This document shows positions 26,444-35,095 of a DNA stretch of 40,177 nt, one piece after another (positions within the stretch are counted from its first letter, which is position 1; the number at the start of each line of letters is the position of its first letter). A program made the translations under genes and the position numbers. Source of the DNA: Myxococcales bacterium (GTDB lineage Bacteria; Myxococcota_A; Bradymonadia; Bradymonadales; Bradymonadaceae); assembly GCA_007135085.1 (NCBI GenBank), contig SLJM01000095.1, positions 1-40,177 on the forward strand, read 5' to 3'. The notes under the pieces were generated by a model. That model was not told the DNA's origin. It was given only the letters and a program-made list of their open reading frames with translations, and did no database searches.

Positions 26444-28531
26444 ATGAGTAACAATATTGATGAATTAAATGGATTTCGAAAGCTTTACGAATTTTCACGG
26501 TCGTTGCTCACCGGTGACGACCCGGAAAGTTTGCTCAACCACCTGGTGGAAGCCACTCAAACGGTGACCGATGCCGACGAGGTCCTTCTATTCGAGATCG
26601 ACGACCAGGGCGATCCCGTGGTGCGGGCCATGGGGACTCGGCGCGGGGAGCCGGAAGTGTTGGACGGTGAACTCCCCGATTATTCACGAACCCTGGTGGA
26701 GGAAGTGGTGGCGCGAGGTGAACCGCTATTATTGACGGACGTCTGCGAAGATCCCCGTTTTGAGGCAGCCAAGTCGGTGCAGATACTGGCGATTACCAGT
26801 GCCATCGGCGCCCCTTTGGTAGACTCCGGAAAAATACAGGGGATCATCTACGCAGCGCGGCACAGGATGGTAGAAAACTTTACGGAGCACCACCGGGATT
26901 TGTTGACCGTGGCGGCCAGCCAGGCCAGCCTATTATTGGGAAGGTTGGCGTCGGTGACGGCCCTGCGCGAAAGTGAGTCTCGCCATCGCTCGTTGGTGGA
27001 GATGTCACCGTCGACTATCGCCGTGATCCAGGACCAACGCCTGGTCTTTGCCAGCAAGGCGGCGCTCCAATTGTGGAAGCGTCAGTCCATCGCTGAAGTC
27101 ATCGGCGAGGAAGTTGGCGAGTTATTCAATCCCTGGCGCTCCCAACCCCTGTTGGAAGCCCTTCGCAAGAAAAAGGCATTCGAGACCGTCGACGCCTGGG
27201 TGGTGCGAGGTGACGAAGACGATCCGGGGTGTCCGGTGGAGGTGACGGGACGACCGATTCAATTCGAGGGGGAAGAGGCCTTCCAGATCATGATCAGCGA
27301 GGTGGGAGAGAAGGCCGCTGTATTGGCGCGCCGGGTGCGTACGGATCGATTGGTGGTCATGGGTACCATGGCCAGCACCGTGGGCCATGAGATCAACAAT
27401 CCCCTGTCCTACGTCTACGCCAATATCGATTATGCCGTGGAGGAATTGGAGAAGTGGTGGGAGCAGCGAGAGCCAGTGGAACATCCCGACGGGTCGGCTC
27501 GAGTCGACGTCATGGCCAGCCTGCGCTCGGCCCAGGAGGGAACGGAGCGAATTCGCGCCGTGGTCGAGAGCATCCAGAACTTTTCTCGCCTCGAAGAGGG
27601 TGACGAGGAGCCGACGACCGTGGCGCGTCCTTTGGAGTCATCGATCCGAATTGCCAAAACCCGACTGGACCCGGACGTGGAACTCCAGATCGACATTCGT
27701 CCCACGGCGCCGGTCAAGATCAGCGCTGCTCGGCTGGGTCAGGTCTTTCTCAATTTATTGATCAACGCCGCTCAAGCCCTGGAGTCGGTGCCCGATGACC
27801 AGGAGGAGGACAAGCGCCTCGAGGTTCGCACCCGTGAACAGGAGGAGCTGGTCATCATCGAGATCGCTGACAACGGACCGGGGATAACACCGGAGATCGG
27901 GCGCCATATTTTCGAACCCTTCGTCTCGACCAAGAGTGACGAGTCGGGCACCGGTCTGGGATTGGCCATCTGTCACGATATCGTCAAGTCGGCGGGGGGG
28001 CAGATCACGGTGGATAGTGAGCCGGGCAAAGGCTCGATCTTCGAAGTCAGGTTGCCGGCGGCGGCCGAGCCGGCCACCCAATCGATTCAGATGTATACGG
28101 AGACTCAGGGGCAACGGCCGGGGCGAATTCTGGTCGTCGATCCCGATCCCTCATTGAGCCAGAGCTTGCAGCGAGTGCTTCAGACTCAGCATGAGGTCTT
28201 TGCCGTCAATACCCGTGGTGAGGCAGTGGAACTGCTCAGTGGCCAACCCCGCTTTGACGTCATCCTCTGCGACCTGCGCCTCAGGGGGGGAGTGGGCATC
28301 GATCTATTTCGTTGGATCCAAAATAACTCGCCACGTTATTGGGATCGCCTGGTGGCGATGACGGCCAGCCAATTGACGCCGCGGACACGGGAGTTTCTCA
28401 ACGGATTGCCAAACCCCTGGGTTTCAAAACCCTTCGATATTCACAACTTGCGCGCCATCATTGGCGGACTGATCGACGAGCTGGATGCGCGAACGCAGCC
28501 CGAGGAGGCGACGGCCAGCTCCGCCGATTGA
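26444..28531 (+). CDS. Hybrid sensor histidine kinase (GAF-PAS-HisKA-HATPase-REC)
   Basis: The 695-aa product has no membrane segment, so it senses in the cytoplasm. Order of domains: GAF (about 10-165), PAS (about 172-290, starting RHRSLVEMSPSTIAVI), HisKA with phospho-acceptor H315 in GHEINNPLSYV, and HATPase with N box NLLINAAQAL, G1 DNGPGI and G2 GTGLGLAI (about 420-540). A C-terminal receiver (about 558-675) has phospho-acceptor D610 in DVILCDLRL, the conserved Thr in AMTAS and Lys in SKPF. The receiver's first acidic cluster is VVDPD. Phosphate would pass from H315 to D610 and then to an unlinked partner. The gene is followed by the SspB-like gene after 86 bp. Confidence 0.93.
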   Translation: MSNNIDELNGFRKLYEFSRSLLTGDDPESLLNHLVEATQTVTDADEVLLFEIDDQGDPVVRAMGTRRGEPEVLDGELPDYSRTLVEEVVARGEPLLLTDVCEDPRFEAAKSVQILAITSAIGAPLVDSGKIQGIIYAARHRMVENFTEHHRDLLTVAASQASLLLGRLASVTALRESESRHRSLVEMSPSTIAVIQDQRLVFASKAALQLWKRQSIAEVIGEEVGELFNPWRSQPLLEALRKKKAFETVDAWVVRGDEDDPGCPVEVTGRPIQFEGEEAFQIMISEVGEKAAVLARRVRTDRLVVMGTMASTVGHEINNPLSYVYANIDYAVEELEKWWEQREPVEHPDGSARVDVMASLRSAQEGTERIRAVVESIQNFSRLEEGDEEPTTVARPLESSIRIAKTRLDPDVELQIDIRPTAPVKISAARLGQVFLNLLINAAQALESVPDDQEEDKRLEVRTREQEELVIIEIADNGPGITPEIGRHIFEPFVSTKSDESGTGLGLAICHDIVKSAGGQITVDSEPGKGSIFEVRLPAAAEPATQSIQMYTETQGQRPGRILVVDPDPSLSQSLQRVLQTQHEVFAVNTRGEAVELLSGQPRFDVILCDLRLRGGVGIDLFRWIQNNSPRYWDRLVAMTASQLTPRTREFLNGLPNPWVSKPFDIHNLRAIIGGLIDELDARTQPEEATASSAD

Positions 28532-28617
28532 ACGGCGGGGTTTGACCGGGCACGGTCGGCGTGTAAGTTGTTGGCTGCTCGAAGGTGTATTTTGACAGTT
28601 CGATCCAGGGGCTCACC

Positions 28618-29193
28618 GTGGCACAACGGGAAGATTCAAACGAAAAAATCACCCTCCTATTTCCCGGAGGGGAACATCCCCCTCCATCGGATCATGGCGA
28701 CGATGACCGCCAGGTCGAGGAATCTGGCGAGGTCTCTGAGGACGGGGACCCAGATAAGTTCGACGAGGCAGACGAAGGAGAGCTGTCGGAGAAGGTGGTG
28801 CGCCTGGATTTCAAGCGGGAAGCCACCAGGCCATCGCCGCGGCCCCACAGGCCGGTGGTCGGTGAGGACGCCGCGTCGAAGGTAAAATATCAGGTCTTTT
28901 CTGAGATGATCGACCTGGGGATGGTGATGGTTACCCTCGACACCCGTGGGGAGTCGGTGGTGGTGCCCCCGAAATTTCAAGGTTTTTCCGAGCTTCGACT
29001 CAACTTCTCATACGACTTCCATATCGACGATTTCGATTTCGACGAAAGGGGAGTGCGGGCCTCATTATCTTTTCAAGGGGTCCGTCATTTTTGCGACGTG
29101 CCCTGGACGGCGGTATTCATGCTCTACAGTCACGCCACGTCGAAAGTGGCCGTCTTCGAACCCGACATCGGCACCGACGACGACGTTGAGTAA
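28618..29193 (+). CDS. sspB: SspB-family ClpXP adaptor-like protein
   Basis: I prefer the GTG at 28618, which has AGGGG at 6 nt, over the GTG at 28585 without a ribosome site. The product is 191 aa. The C-terminal core (about 85-185) matches SspB: VVVPPKFQGFSELRLNFS, VRASLSFQGVRHFCDVPW and AVFMLYS. SspB binds ssrA-tagged proteins and delivers them to ClpXP. The first 80 residues are acidic and probably disordered; they contain EKVVRLDFKRE just before the core, which may be a ClpX-contacting peptide placed N-terminally and not at the usual C-terminus. The gene ends 6 bp from the convergent TPR gene. Confidence 0.82.
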   Translation: MAQREDSNEKITLLFPGGEHPPPSDHGDDDRQVEESGEVSEDGDPDKFDEADEGELSEKVVRLDFKREATRPSPRPHRPVVGEDAASKVKYQVFSEMIDLGMVMVTLDTRGESVVVPPKFQGFSELRLNFSYDFHIDDFDFDERGVRASLSFQGVRHFCDVPWTAVFMLYSHATSKVAVFEPDIGTDDDVE

Positions 29194-29199
29194 GGCCGT

Positions 29200-29853
29200 T
29201 CAGCGCTGGGGTTCGCCGTGCTCTTCCCAGTATTGGCGTTCCTGCTGAAGTTGTTCTTGCGACACCTCAGGGGTGAGCACATATCGGTGACAGATCTGTA
29301 AAGTGCCGCTGATGAGAATGATCACAAAGACGATCAGCGCAGCCTTACGCCAGGGCAGACCGTCCTGGGGGTTGGTGCCCAATTGCTCGAGGAGCGACCG
29401 GGTGGCCCCGTGGGTGGGCGAGATCGATTGGGCGCGCTCGGCCAAAGATTGGGCCATCTGGCGTTGTTCGGCGTCGCCTGTCGATCCCTGACGCTCGGCG
29501 TAAATTCGGGCCAAAAAATACCAGGGCTGGACCCGAAGAGGTGACAACAGCACGGCGTCTCGAAGCAGGGGTTCAGCTTCCTGGTCGTGGCCGTCGTCGA
29601 GGAGTTGATGGGCCTCCAGGGTCAAATCACGAGACCGTCGGTCCGCCTCTTCGGAGGCGGCGTCACTCATGTCGACGGACTCAGCAATCTGCCGCAGTTG
29701 CTCGGGCTGCGGCAACTCGGGGGCCTTGTCGTCCCAGAGTCTGCGAGCCTGGTCGAGATAGGGGTCGATCGATGGGTATTGCTGTGATTCGGGCACGATA
29801 TCAAATCCTTGTGGCCAGCCCTTTGGAGTGCGTCCTTTGCGCCGGCGCACCAT
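29200..29853 (-). CDS. TPR-like protein with C-terminal membrane anchor
   Basis: I chose the ATG at 29853; an in-frame TTG at 29877 sits directly after the phosphofructokinase stop and could also serve. Neither has a clear ribosome site. The product is about 217 aa: a basic start (MVRRRKGRTPKG), a helical region with tetratricopeptide-like pattern (about 80-150, including AEPLLRDAVLLSPLRVQPWY and ARIYAERQG), and one membrane helix near 175-195 with a short charged tail. The soluble part probably faces the cytoplasm. It is the last gene of the kinase-PFK-TPR set. Its role is unknown. Confidence 0.75.
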   Translation of the reverse strand: MVRRRKGRTPKGWPQGFDIVPESQQYPSIDPYLDQARRLWDDKAPELPQPEQLRQIAESVDMSDAASEEADRRSRDLTLEAHQLLDDGHDQEAEPLLRDAVLLSPLRVQPWYFLARIYAERQGSTGDAEQRQMAQSLAERAQSISPTHGATRSLLEQLGTNPQDGLPWRKAALIVFVIILISGTLQICHRYVLTPEVSQEQLQQERQYWEEHGEPQR

Positions 29854-29877
29854 AGGGGAGCGGAGACGACCATGCAA

Positions 29878-31173
29878 TCAAGAGGGGGGCAGGATATTGC
29901 GCATTTCTGGGCGCCAGGCAAAGGCCTGGGGCTCGTCTTTGACGAGATAGGAAAAGCGGTCCACAAATTCCTGGGGTGACAGATTTGCCGCCTGTGCCAG
30001 ACGCTCTATTTCTTCAGTATTTTCGAAATCGGAGCGGGTCAATCGCTGCATATAACGACGGGCCACCAGATAGCTTTCGGCGTTGACGTCGACCAAACGT
30101 ACTCGGGTCTGCCCCGTGTCGGGATCTCGCATTTCGTCGAAGGCCAGAGTAGTTCGTTGACCTCGGTTGGTCATGACCATGGCGTCCGTGCCGCCCTCGG
30201 CGAGGAAGCGGGTCGCCGCAAAGCCCAGATCGCGGGTATATTCGATATCGAAGGGCACCGGTCGGGCGCACCGCAGCTCATAGCCCAGCTTGATCTCGTT
30301 AAATTGCAGGTCCAGCCCTCGCCGCTCCAGGCGGCGATTGAGTTCATCACTGACCAGGACGCCGAGCTCGAGGTTTGATAGTCGTATTCGACCCAGGTTG
30401 TCCCGTTTGATCGCCGAAAAATGTCGAAGCTCGGCGGGGTCCAATTTATGAACCAGCCCCTCGGCCAAGATCGCCACCCCCCAGGAGCGGCCGTGAGCCA
30501 GGCTTCGAATCACGGAGCCGTCGATGAGGTCGGCGTAGCGGTCGAGGGTGACCGACCCGTCGCCAAACTCCTCGGGAATCAGGGTGATGCTGGCCCCGGC
30601 GGCTTTGCCGATGCCCAGAGCGAGGTGACCGGCCTGGCGTCCCATGGCCACCACGGCATACCAACGATGGCAGGATTTGGCGTCGCGCATCAGGTTCTGG
30701 ACCAGTTGGACTCCCAGATGACGGGCCGTGGTAAACCCGAAGGTGGGAATACCGCCGGGAAGGGGCAGATCGTTGTCGATGGTCTTCGGTACGTGGACGG
30801 TGCGAAAAGCGTCGCCCATGGCGTGGCTAATCGCCGCGCAGCCCGAGGCGGTGCCGTCACCGCCGATGGTGACCAGATAGTCGATCTGGCGTCGGCGCAG
30901 CGTCTCGACCACAGGGCGCAGATCACCGTTTTTGGCCGGATGGGTCCTCGACATCCCCAGCCGGGAGCCGCCGTCGTAGTGAATCCAGGCCACGTCGGAG
31001 ACCTCCAGGCGCTTGAAGTCGTCGTCTAGCAATCCGGCAAACCCATTTCGGATTCCCCAGACCTCCCAACCGAGGTTGAGGGCCTCCAAAGTGGCGGCGT
31101 TGATCACGGAGTTGACACCGGGGGCAGGACCGCCGGCGGTGAGGATGGCCATTTTTTTGGAGCGATTACTCAT
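29878..31173 (-). CDS. 6-phosphofructokinase (ATP- or PPi-dependent)
   Basis: The 431-aa product carries the PFK signatures GGPAPGVN (14-21), GGDGT (104-108), PKTIDND (129-135, catalytic base D133) and MGRQAGHLA (about 171). It phosphorylates fructose-6-phosphate in glycolysis. Donor choice is read from two positions: PPi enzymes usually have GGDD and PKTIDND, classical ATP enzymes GGDG and GTIDND. This one combines GGDG with PKTIDND, a mix known from some ATP-using PFKs of the longer type, so ATP is more likely but not certain. The gene lies 45 bp after a Ser/Thr kinase-FHA gene and just before a TPR gene. Confidence 0.93.
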   Translation of the reverse strand: MSNRSKKMAILTAGGPAPGVNSVINAATLEALNLGWEVWGIRNGFAGLLDDDFKRLEVSDVAWIHYDGGSRLGMSRTHPAKNGDLRPVVETLRRRQIDYLVTIGGDGTASGCAAISHAMGDAFRTVHVPKTIDNDLPLPGGIPTFGFTTARHLGVQLVQNLMRDAKSCHRWYAVVAMGRQAGHLALGIGKAAGASITLIPEEFGDGSVTLDRYADLIDGSVIRSLAHGRSWGVAILAEGLVHKLDPAELRHFSAIKRDNLGRIRLSNLELGVLVSDELNRRLERRGLDLQFNEIKLGYELRCARPVPFDIEYTRDLGFAATRFLAEGGTDAMVMTNRGQRTTLAFDEMRDPDTGQTRVRLVDVNAESYLVARRYMQRLTRSDFENTEEIERLAQAANLSPQEFVDRFSYLVKDEPQAFAWRPEMRNILPPS

Positions 31174-31218
31174 GGGGCTCTCTCGACCTGAACTGCGATG
31201 GAAAGGGGGAATACCCTT

Positions 31219-32442
31219 TTAGCGGTGAAAGGTGAATGTCCACGCGCCGGCCACACAGAAGGCGTCGCCGTCGTGGAGACGCATACGAGTGATGGGCTCC
31301 CCGTCGACCAGGGTGGCCGTGGGGGTGGCCAGATCGACGAGGAGGACGTCATCGGGCTCAATGGGGATCAACAGGGCGTGTTCCAGGGCGACCTCCCCGT
31401 CGGGGATGACCACATCGCATCGGTCGGGGTGACGTCCAAATTTGAGGCCCGCACGGGTCAGGATCACCCGTCCCGGCGCCAGTTGGCCGGAGCGATCTTC
31501 AATCCAGCCAAAGGAACGGGGGGCAGTCAGGGCCACGGGCTCAGTGGGACGAAACCCCTCGGGATCCTCTCCGGAGGTATCTGGGCGGGTCGATCGACGG
31601 CGCCTGGAGGTGGTGCTCACCTGCTGTTGGCAACGGCGCAAAGCGGCGCTCATCTCACCGGCCGACCCGTAGCGATCGTCGGGGCTCTTTTCGATGGCCC
31701 GTAAGATGATCTCCGCCAGGCAGTCGGGAAGTTCCTCCTCGTGGGTGCGGGGATCGACGGGAGGCTCGGTCTCGATGGCTTTCATCAGGGGATAGCCCTC
31801 CTCACCATCGAAGGGGAGTTCCCCGGTGACCATCTCGTAGAGGGTGATGCCCAGCGAATAGAGGTCGGCGCGGTGGTCTACAGTGGCCGGGCTCTCCAAC
31901 TGTTCCGGAGGCATGAAGACCACCGTGCCGACCAGATCTCGCGATTGGGTGCGGCGCGCCAAAAACGCCTCGTCTTCGGCGCGGGCCACCCCGAAGTCGG
32001 CGATTTTGACCCGTCCCTGAGGGGTGAGCAAGATATTCTCGCTCTTGATGTCGCGATGAATGACCCCGTGGTGATGTGCGTAGCCCAGGGCATCGAGGGC
32101 CTGCAGAGCGACTTCGATGGCCTCTGAAGCGTCGAAGATCTCGTCGACGTCGAGAATGTCCGCCAGTGATTCACCGGGGACGAACTCCAATACGATGGCC
32201 GGACGCTCCATGACTTCAATGGGCTCAAAGCAGGTCACGATCCCCGCATGCCGTCGTCCAAGAATATTCTGAATCCTCGCCTCCTGTTCAAAGCGGTGAA
32301 CCAGCACCTCGTCGTCGAGGCTGTCTTGGTTCAAGATCTTAATCGCCACAGGCATTCCCGTGGGACGAAAAACGCCGCGGTGAACCGTGGCCATTCCGCC
32401 CTCGGCCAGGACTGGGCCGACTCTATAATTACCTGAGATCAC
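31219..32442 (-). CDS. Ser/Thr protein kinase with C-terminal FHA-like domain
   Basis: The start is a GTG at 32442 with AGGT at 7 nt; the protein begins directly at the kinase fold. In its 407 aa it has the glycine loop LAEGGMATVHRG, K35 in AIKIL, HRDIKSEN (catalytic D131), DFG (D149), MPPEQ in place of APE, and DLYSLGITLYEMVTGELPF. A basic linker (about 280-300) leads to an FHA-like domain (about 325-407) with LKFGRHPDRCDVVIPD and LEHALL, but with TPTATLVDG where most FHA domains have SxNGT, so phosphothreonine binding may be weak. No membrane segment or sensor domain is seen. It is the first gene of a likely operon with PFK and the TPR protein. Confidence 0.93.
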   Translation of the reverse strand: MISGNYRVGPVLAEGGMATVHRGVFRPTGMPVAIKILNQDSLDDEVLVHRFEQEARIQNILGRRHAGIVTCFEPIEVMERPAIVLEFVPGESLADILDVDEIFDASEAIEVALQALDALGYAHHHGVIHRDIKSENILLTPQGRVKIADFGVARAEDEAFLARRTQSRDLVGTVVFMPPEQLESPATVDHRADLYSLGITLYEMVTGELPFDGEEGYPLMKAIETEPPVDPRTHEEELPDCLAEIILRAIEKSPDDRYGSAGEMSAALRRCQQQVSTTSRRRRSTRPDTSGEDPEGFRPTEPVALTAPRSFGWIEDRSGQLAPGRVILTRAGLKFGRHPDRCDVVIPDGEVALEHALLIPIEPDDVLLVDLATPTATLVDGEPITRMRLHDGDAFCVAGAWTFTFHR

Positions 32443-32799
32443 GGTCTCAACCTATTGGTGAAGAGTGATGGTGATGGCGGCGCCCATAAACGGATCAGGT
32501 CGCTGGCTGCCATCGGTATTGATACTCATCACGAAGGTCGGGCGCCGATCTGTCAAGGTTCCAACAGGGCGAAAAAAAATGATGCACTGCGTCGTGTTAC
32601 CTTTCGTTTCAAGTGGTCCGAACTCCTTGCCAGGAGGGTGGTATTACGGTTTGACCAGCCTCACATGCGGACTTGGTGCATTTCATTCTTCTTGACATAC
32701 CCGTCAGATAGGATTAACTGGGAAAGGTCATGGCCTGATGACCGATGTCATTCAGGTTCGATCGTAAGTCGACACCACAGGTAGAAAAAGAGGATGATC
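32443..32799. other. Divergent intergenic region, no gene seen
   Basis: These 357 bp separate the kinase gene from the acidic lipoprotein gene. I find no credible coding frame. A TTGACA hexamer at 32692 could be a -35 box for the lipoprotein gene, but the sequence 16-18 bp downstream (TTAACT) is a poor -10 match. A short inverted repeat, GGTCAT-6 nt-ATGACC, lies at 32726-32743. Confidence 0.5.
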
Positions 32800-33042
32800 A
32801 TGCTGCGTATCTTAGCTTTGATTTTCGTAGGAATGCTGGCACTTACCGGATGCGACGATCCGGAAGCCGAGGTGGACGAAGAGGCCGACGAAGTGGAGGC
32901 CCCTGAAGATCCCGCCATCGAGGAAGAAGAGCCGGCTGAAGAAGAAGAGCCCGCCGAAGAGGCCGTCGAAGAAGACGAAGAAGCCGATCCGGCTGAAGAG
33001 GGCGACGAAGAAGAAGCTGCCGAAGAAGAAGAAGAAGAATGA
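32800..33042 (+). CDS. Very acidic small lipoprotein
   Basis: ATG 32800 has GAGG at 6 nt; another in-frame ATG at 32794 lies too close to it. The product is 80 aa. An 18-residue signal ends in a canonical lipobox, LTGC. Of the 62 residues after the Cys, 40 are Asp or Glu and none is basic; Ala, Pro and Val make up most of the rest, in repeats such as EEEEPAEEEEPAEE. Such a chain cannot fold alone. It could act as a charged brush, bind cations, or shield a partner. A strong terminator follows immediately, so it is transcribed as a single gene, or forms a short leader transcript for tgt. Confidence 0.8.
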   Translation: MLRILALIFVGMLALTGCDDPEAEVDEEADEVEAPEDPAIEEEEPAEEEEPAEEAVEEDEEADPAEEGDEEEAAEEEEEE

Positions 33043-33065
33043 TTCGGTAGTGCTTTCGTGGAAAG

Positions 33066-33094
33066 AGCCGACCGGGCAACCGGTCGGCTTTTTT
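33066..33094 (+). terminator. Rho-independent terminator
   Basis: AGCCGACCGG (33066-33075), a GCAA tetraloop, and the perfect complement (33080-33089) are followed by a run of T to 33094, with a second T-run after it. It lies 23 bp after the acidic lipoprotein stop. Confidence 0.93.
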
Positions 33095-33133
33095 CATTTT
33101 TTTTCTGATTGATGAGTGCAAGGAAAACGGCAA

Positions 33134-34459
33134 ATGACGACGACGAGCAACGACTCCGAAGAGACCGGCAAATTTGGATTTGAGCGCCTGGCCACGGACG
33201 GACGGGCCCGTCGGGGACGGGTCACTGTGGCCCATGGGTCTTTCGAGACGCCGGCCTTTATGCCCGTGGGCACTCGCGGCACCGTCAAGGGATTAACCCC
33301 TCGCGATCTGGCGGAGACGGGCTCTCAGATCTGTCTTGGCAATACATATCACCTCGATCTGGCCCCGGGGGCCAACGTGGTGGAAAAGATGGGCGGCCTC
33401 CACGGCTTCATGGCCTGGGAGGGACCGATCCTGACCGATTCCGGGGGCTTTCAGGTCTTCTCATTGCCCAAGGTCGAGATCGACGAAGAAGGGGTGACCT
33501 TCGAATTTGAGAAGGGGGGGGAGGCGGTCAAGCTGACGCCGGAAAAGAGCATGGCCATCCAGAAATCATTGGGGGCCGATATCATCATGGCCTTCGACCA
33601 CGTGGTGGCCCACCCGGCTTCTCATCGCGACGCCGAAGATGCGGTCTATCGCTCGGCCCGTTGGCTCGAGCGCTGTGCCCGTACCGAGCTTGGGGAGCAC
33701 CAGAATCTGTTCGGCATCGTCCAGGGCTCGATCTATCCCGACCTGCGCCGCCTGTCGGTTCAGATGACCTGCGCTCAGGACTTGCCGGGGTTTGCCATTG
33801 GCGGCCTCTCAGTTGGCGAGGGCCACGAGTTGATGATGGACGCCATCGATCAGACCGAGCCGTTTATGCCCGAGGAAAAGCCGCGCTATCTGATGGGCGT
33901 GGGATATCCGGAGGATATCGTGGAAGCCGTGGCTCGCGGCGTCGATATGTTCGACTGCGTCATCCCCAGTCGCTATGCCCGCTCGGGGGTCATCTTCACC
34001 CGCCGCGGCCGCATCCGGGTGACCAACGCGCGCTATCGCTCCGACAAATTTCCCCTGGACGCCAATTGCAATTGCTACGCCTGCCGAAAATTTACCAGGG
34101 CCTATATCCATCACCTGATCAACGTCAAAGAGATCCTGGGCAGCGTGCTGGCCACCCTGCACAATATCACCTTCTATCAGGATCTGATGCGGGCCCTGCG
34201 CAAGTCGATCGAATTGGGGGTCTTCCAACAGTTCCGAGTCGCCTTTCTCGACGAATATCTCAACAAAGAAAAGCGTCGGGAGTTGGGGATGGTCCAGATG
34301 CTCGAAGGAGCCGATCGTGGGGCGCTGCCCTGGGATACGGAGCATTCGGTCATCGAGCCGACGCCGGTGGCCAAAAACCGTGAGCGAGCAGGTCGAAGTG
34401 AGCCGATCACGCCGCCTGAAGAGCGGATCGAGGAGCGAAAAGATCTGGCTGAGGAGTGA
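33134..34459 (+). CDS. tgt: Queuine tRNA-ribosyltransferase (tRNA-guanine transglycosylase)
   Basis: The ATG at 33134 has AAGGA at 9 nt; an in-frame GTG at 33116 has none. The product is 441 aa. It matches bacterial TGT throughout: FMPVGTRGTVKGLTP, GNTYHLDLAPG, DSGGFQVFSL with D102, GIVQGS, AIGGLSVGE, and the nucleophile D274 in FDCVIPSR. The zinc site is CNCYACRKFTRAYIHHL (CxCxxC plus His). It exchanges guanine 34 for preQ1 in tRNAs with GUN anticodons during queuosine synthesis. A Lys/Glu-rich tail of about 60 residues extends beyond the usual end. No queA or queC-E gene is in the window. The stop is 6 bp from convergent M23. Confidence 0.96.
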   Translation: MTTTSNDSEETGKFGFERLATDGRARRGRVTVAHGSFETPAFMPVGTRGTVKGLTPRDLAETGSQICLGNTYHLDLAPGANVVEKMGGLHGFMAWEGPILTDSGGFQVFSLPKVEIDEEGVTFEFEKGGEAVKLTPEKSMAIQKSLGADIIMAFDHVVAHPASHRDAEDAVYRSARWLERCARTELGEHQNLFGIVQGSIYPDLRRLSVQMTCAQDLPGFAIGGLSVGEGHELMMDAIDQTEPFMPEEKPRYLMGVGYPEDIVEAVARGVDMFDCVIPSRYARSGVIFTRRGRIRVTNARYRSDKFPLDANCNCYACRKFTRAYIHHLINVKEILGSVLATLHNITFYQDLMRALRKSIELGVFQQFRVAFLDEYLNKEKRRELGMVQMLEGADRGALPWDTEHSVIEPTPVAKNRERAGRSEPITPPEERIEERKDLAEE

Positions 34460-34465
34460 GCGCCT

Positions 34466-35095
34466 TTAGGAGGTGGGGCAATCGGTGCGTCTCAGGACCT
34501 GGCCCGGCTCCAGGCGCAGATCCTCCGAGAAGGCGGCCGGAACCGATGGGCACCACCAGCTGGAGCAGCTCTTTTGTACCTGAAAATGAAGGTGGGTCCC
34601 GCAGACATAGCCCGAATCACCGACGCGGGCCAGCGGTTGCCCGACGCTGACTCGCTGGCCGGGCTCGACCAGGGCTGAGCCGGCCTCCAGGTGGAGCAGC
34701 AAAACTTCATAGCCGCCGCCCAATTCCAGGACCACATAATTGGCATCCCAGGCGTAGGCCGGGTTACAGCCGTGTCGCAGGGAATCATCGCGGACCATTC
34801 GGATCGTCCCCTCGGCCGGGGCTCGCAACAGGGTGCCCTTGGGAGTGGCGAAATCCCAGGCCCATTGGCCCGGCCCCTGATGAGAGCGCTCGTGGTGGCC
34901 GAGGCTGACTGTAAATTCCTCTCCACAACTCCAGGGCGCCACCAGACCGGTGACCTCAGGTGGCGGCAGTTCAAAGAGGTGGGGCTCTTCCAGATCGGGG
35001 CTGATCGGGGAGGGAGCCAGGGAGAGCGTCAGAAGGGCGAGGCCGGAAATAGCCAGGCAATTGATAGAGGTATGGCGAACCACAGCCATCTTCAT
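34466..35095 (-). CDS. M23-family (LytM-type) metallopeptidase
   Basis: The 209-aa product has a signal peptide (about 1-30, hydrophobic core CLAISGLALLTLSLA). The peptidase domain shows SHQGPGQWAWDFATPKGT, with the zinc-binding His and Asp, then LLLHLEAGS and GTHLHFQ, which holds the HxH pair. All catalytic positions of M23 appear intact. These enzymes cut peptide crosslinks in peptidoglycan. Several Cys in the C-terminal half may form disulfides. Its ATG overlaps the gshA stop (ATGA at 35092-35095), so the two genes are translationally coupled, an odd pairing of envelope hydrolysis with glutathione synthesis. Confidence 0.9.
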   Translation of the reverse strand: MKMAVVRHTSINCLAISGLALLTLSLAPSPISPDLEEPHLFELPPPEVTGLVAPWSCGEEFTVSLGHHERSHQGPGQWAWDFATPKGTLLRAPAEGTIRMVRDDSLRHGCNPAYAWDANYVVLELGGGYEVLLLHLEAGSALVEPGQRVSVGQPLARVGDSGYVCGTHLHFQVQKSCSSWWCPSVPAAFSEDLRLEPGQVLRRTDCPTS

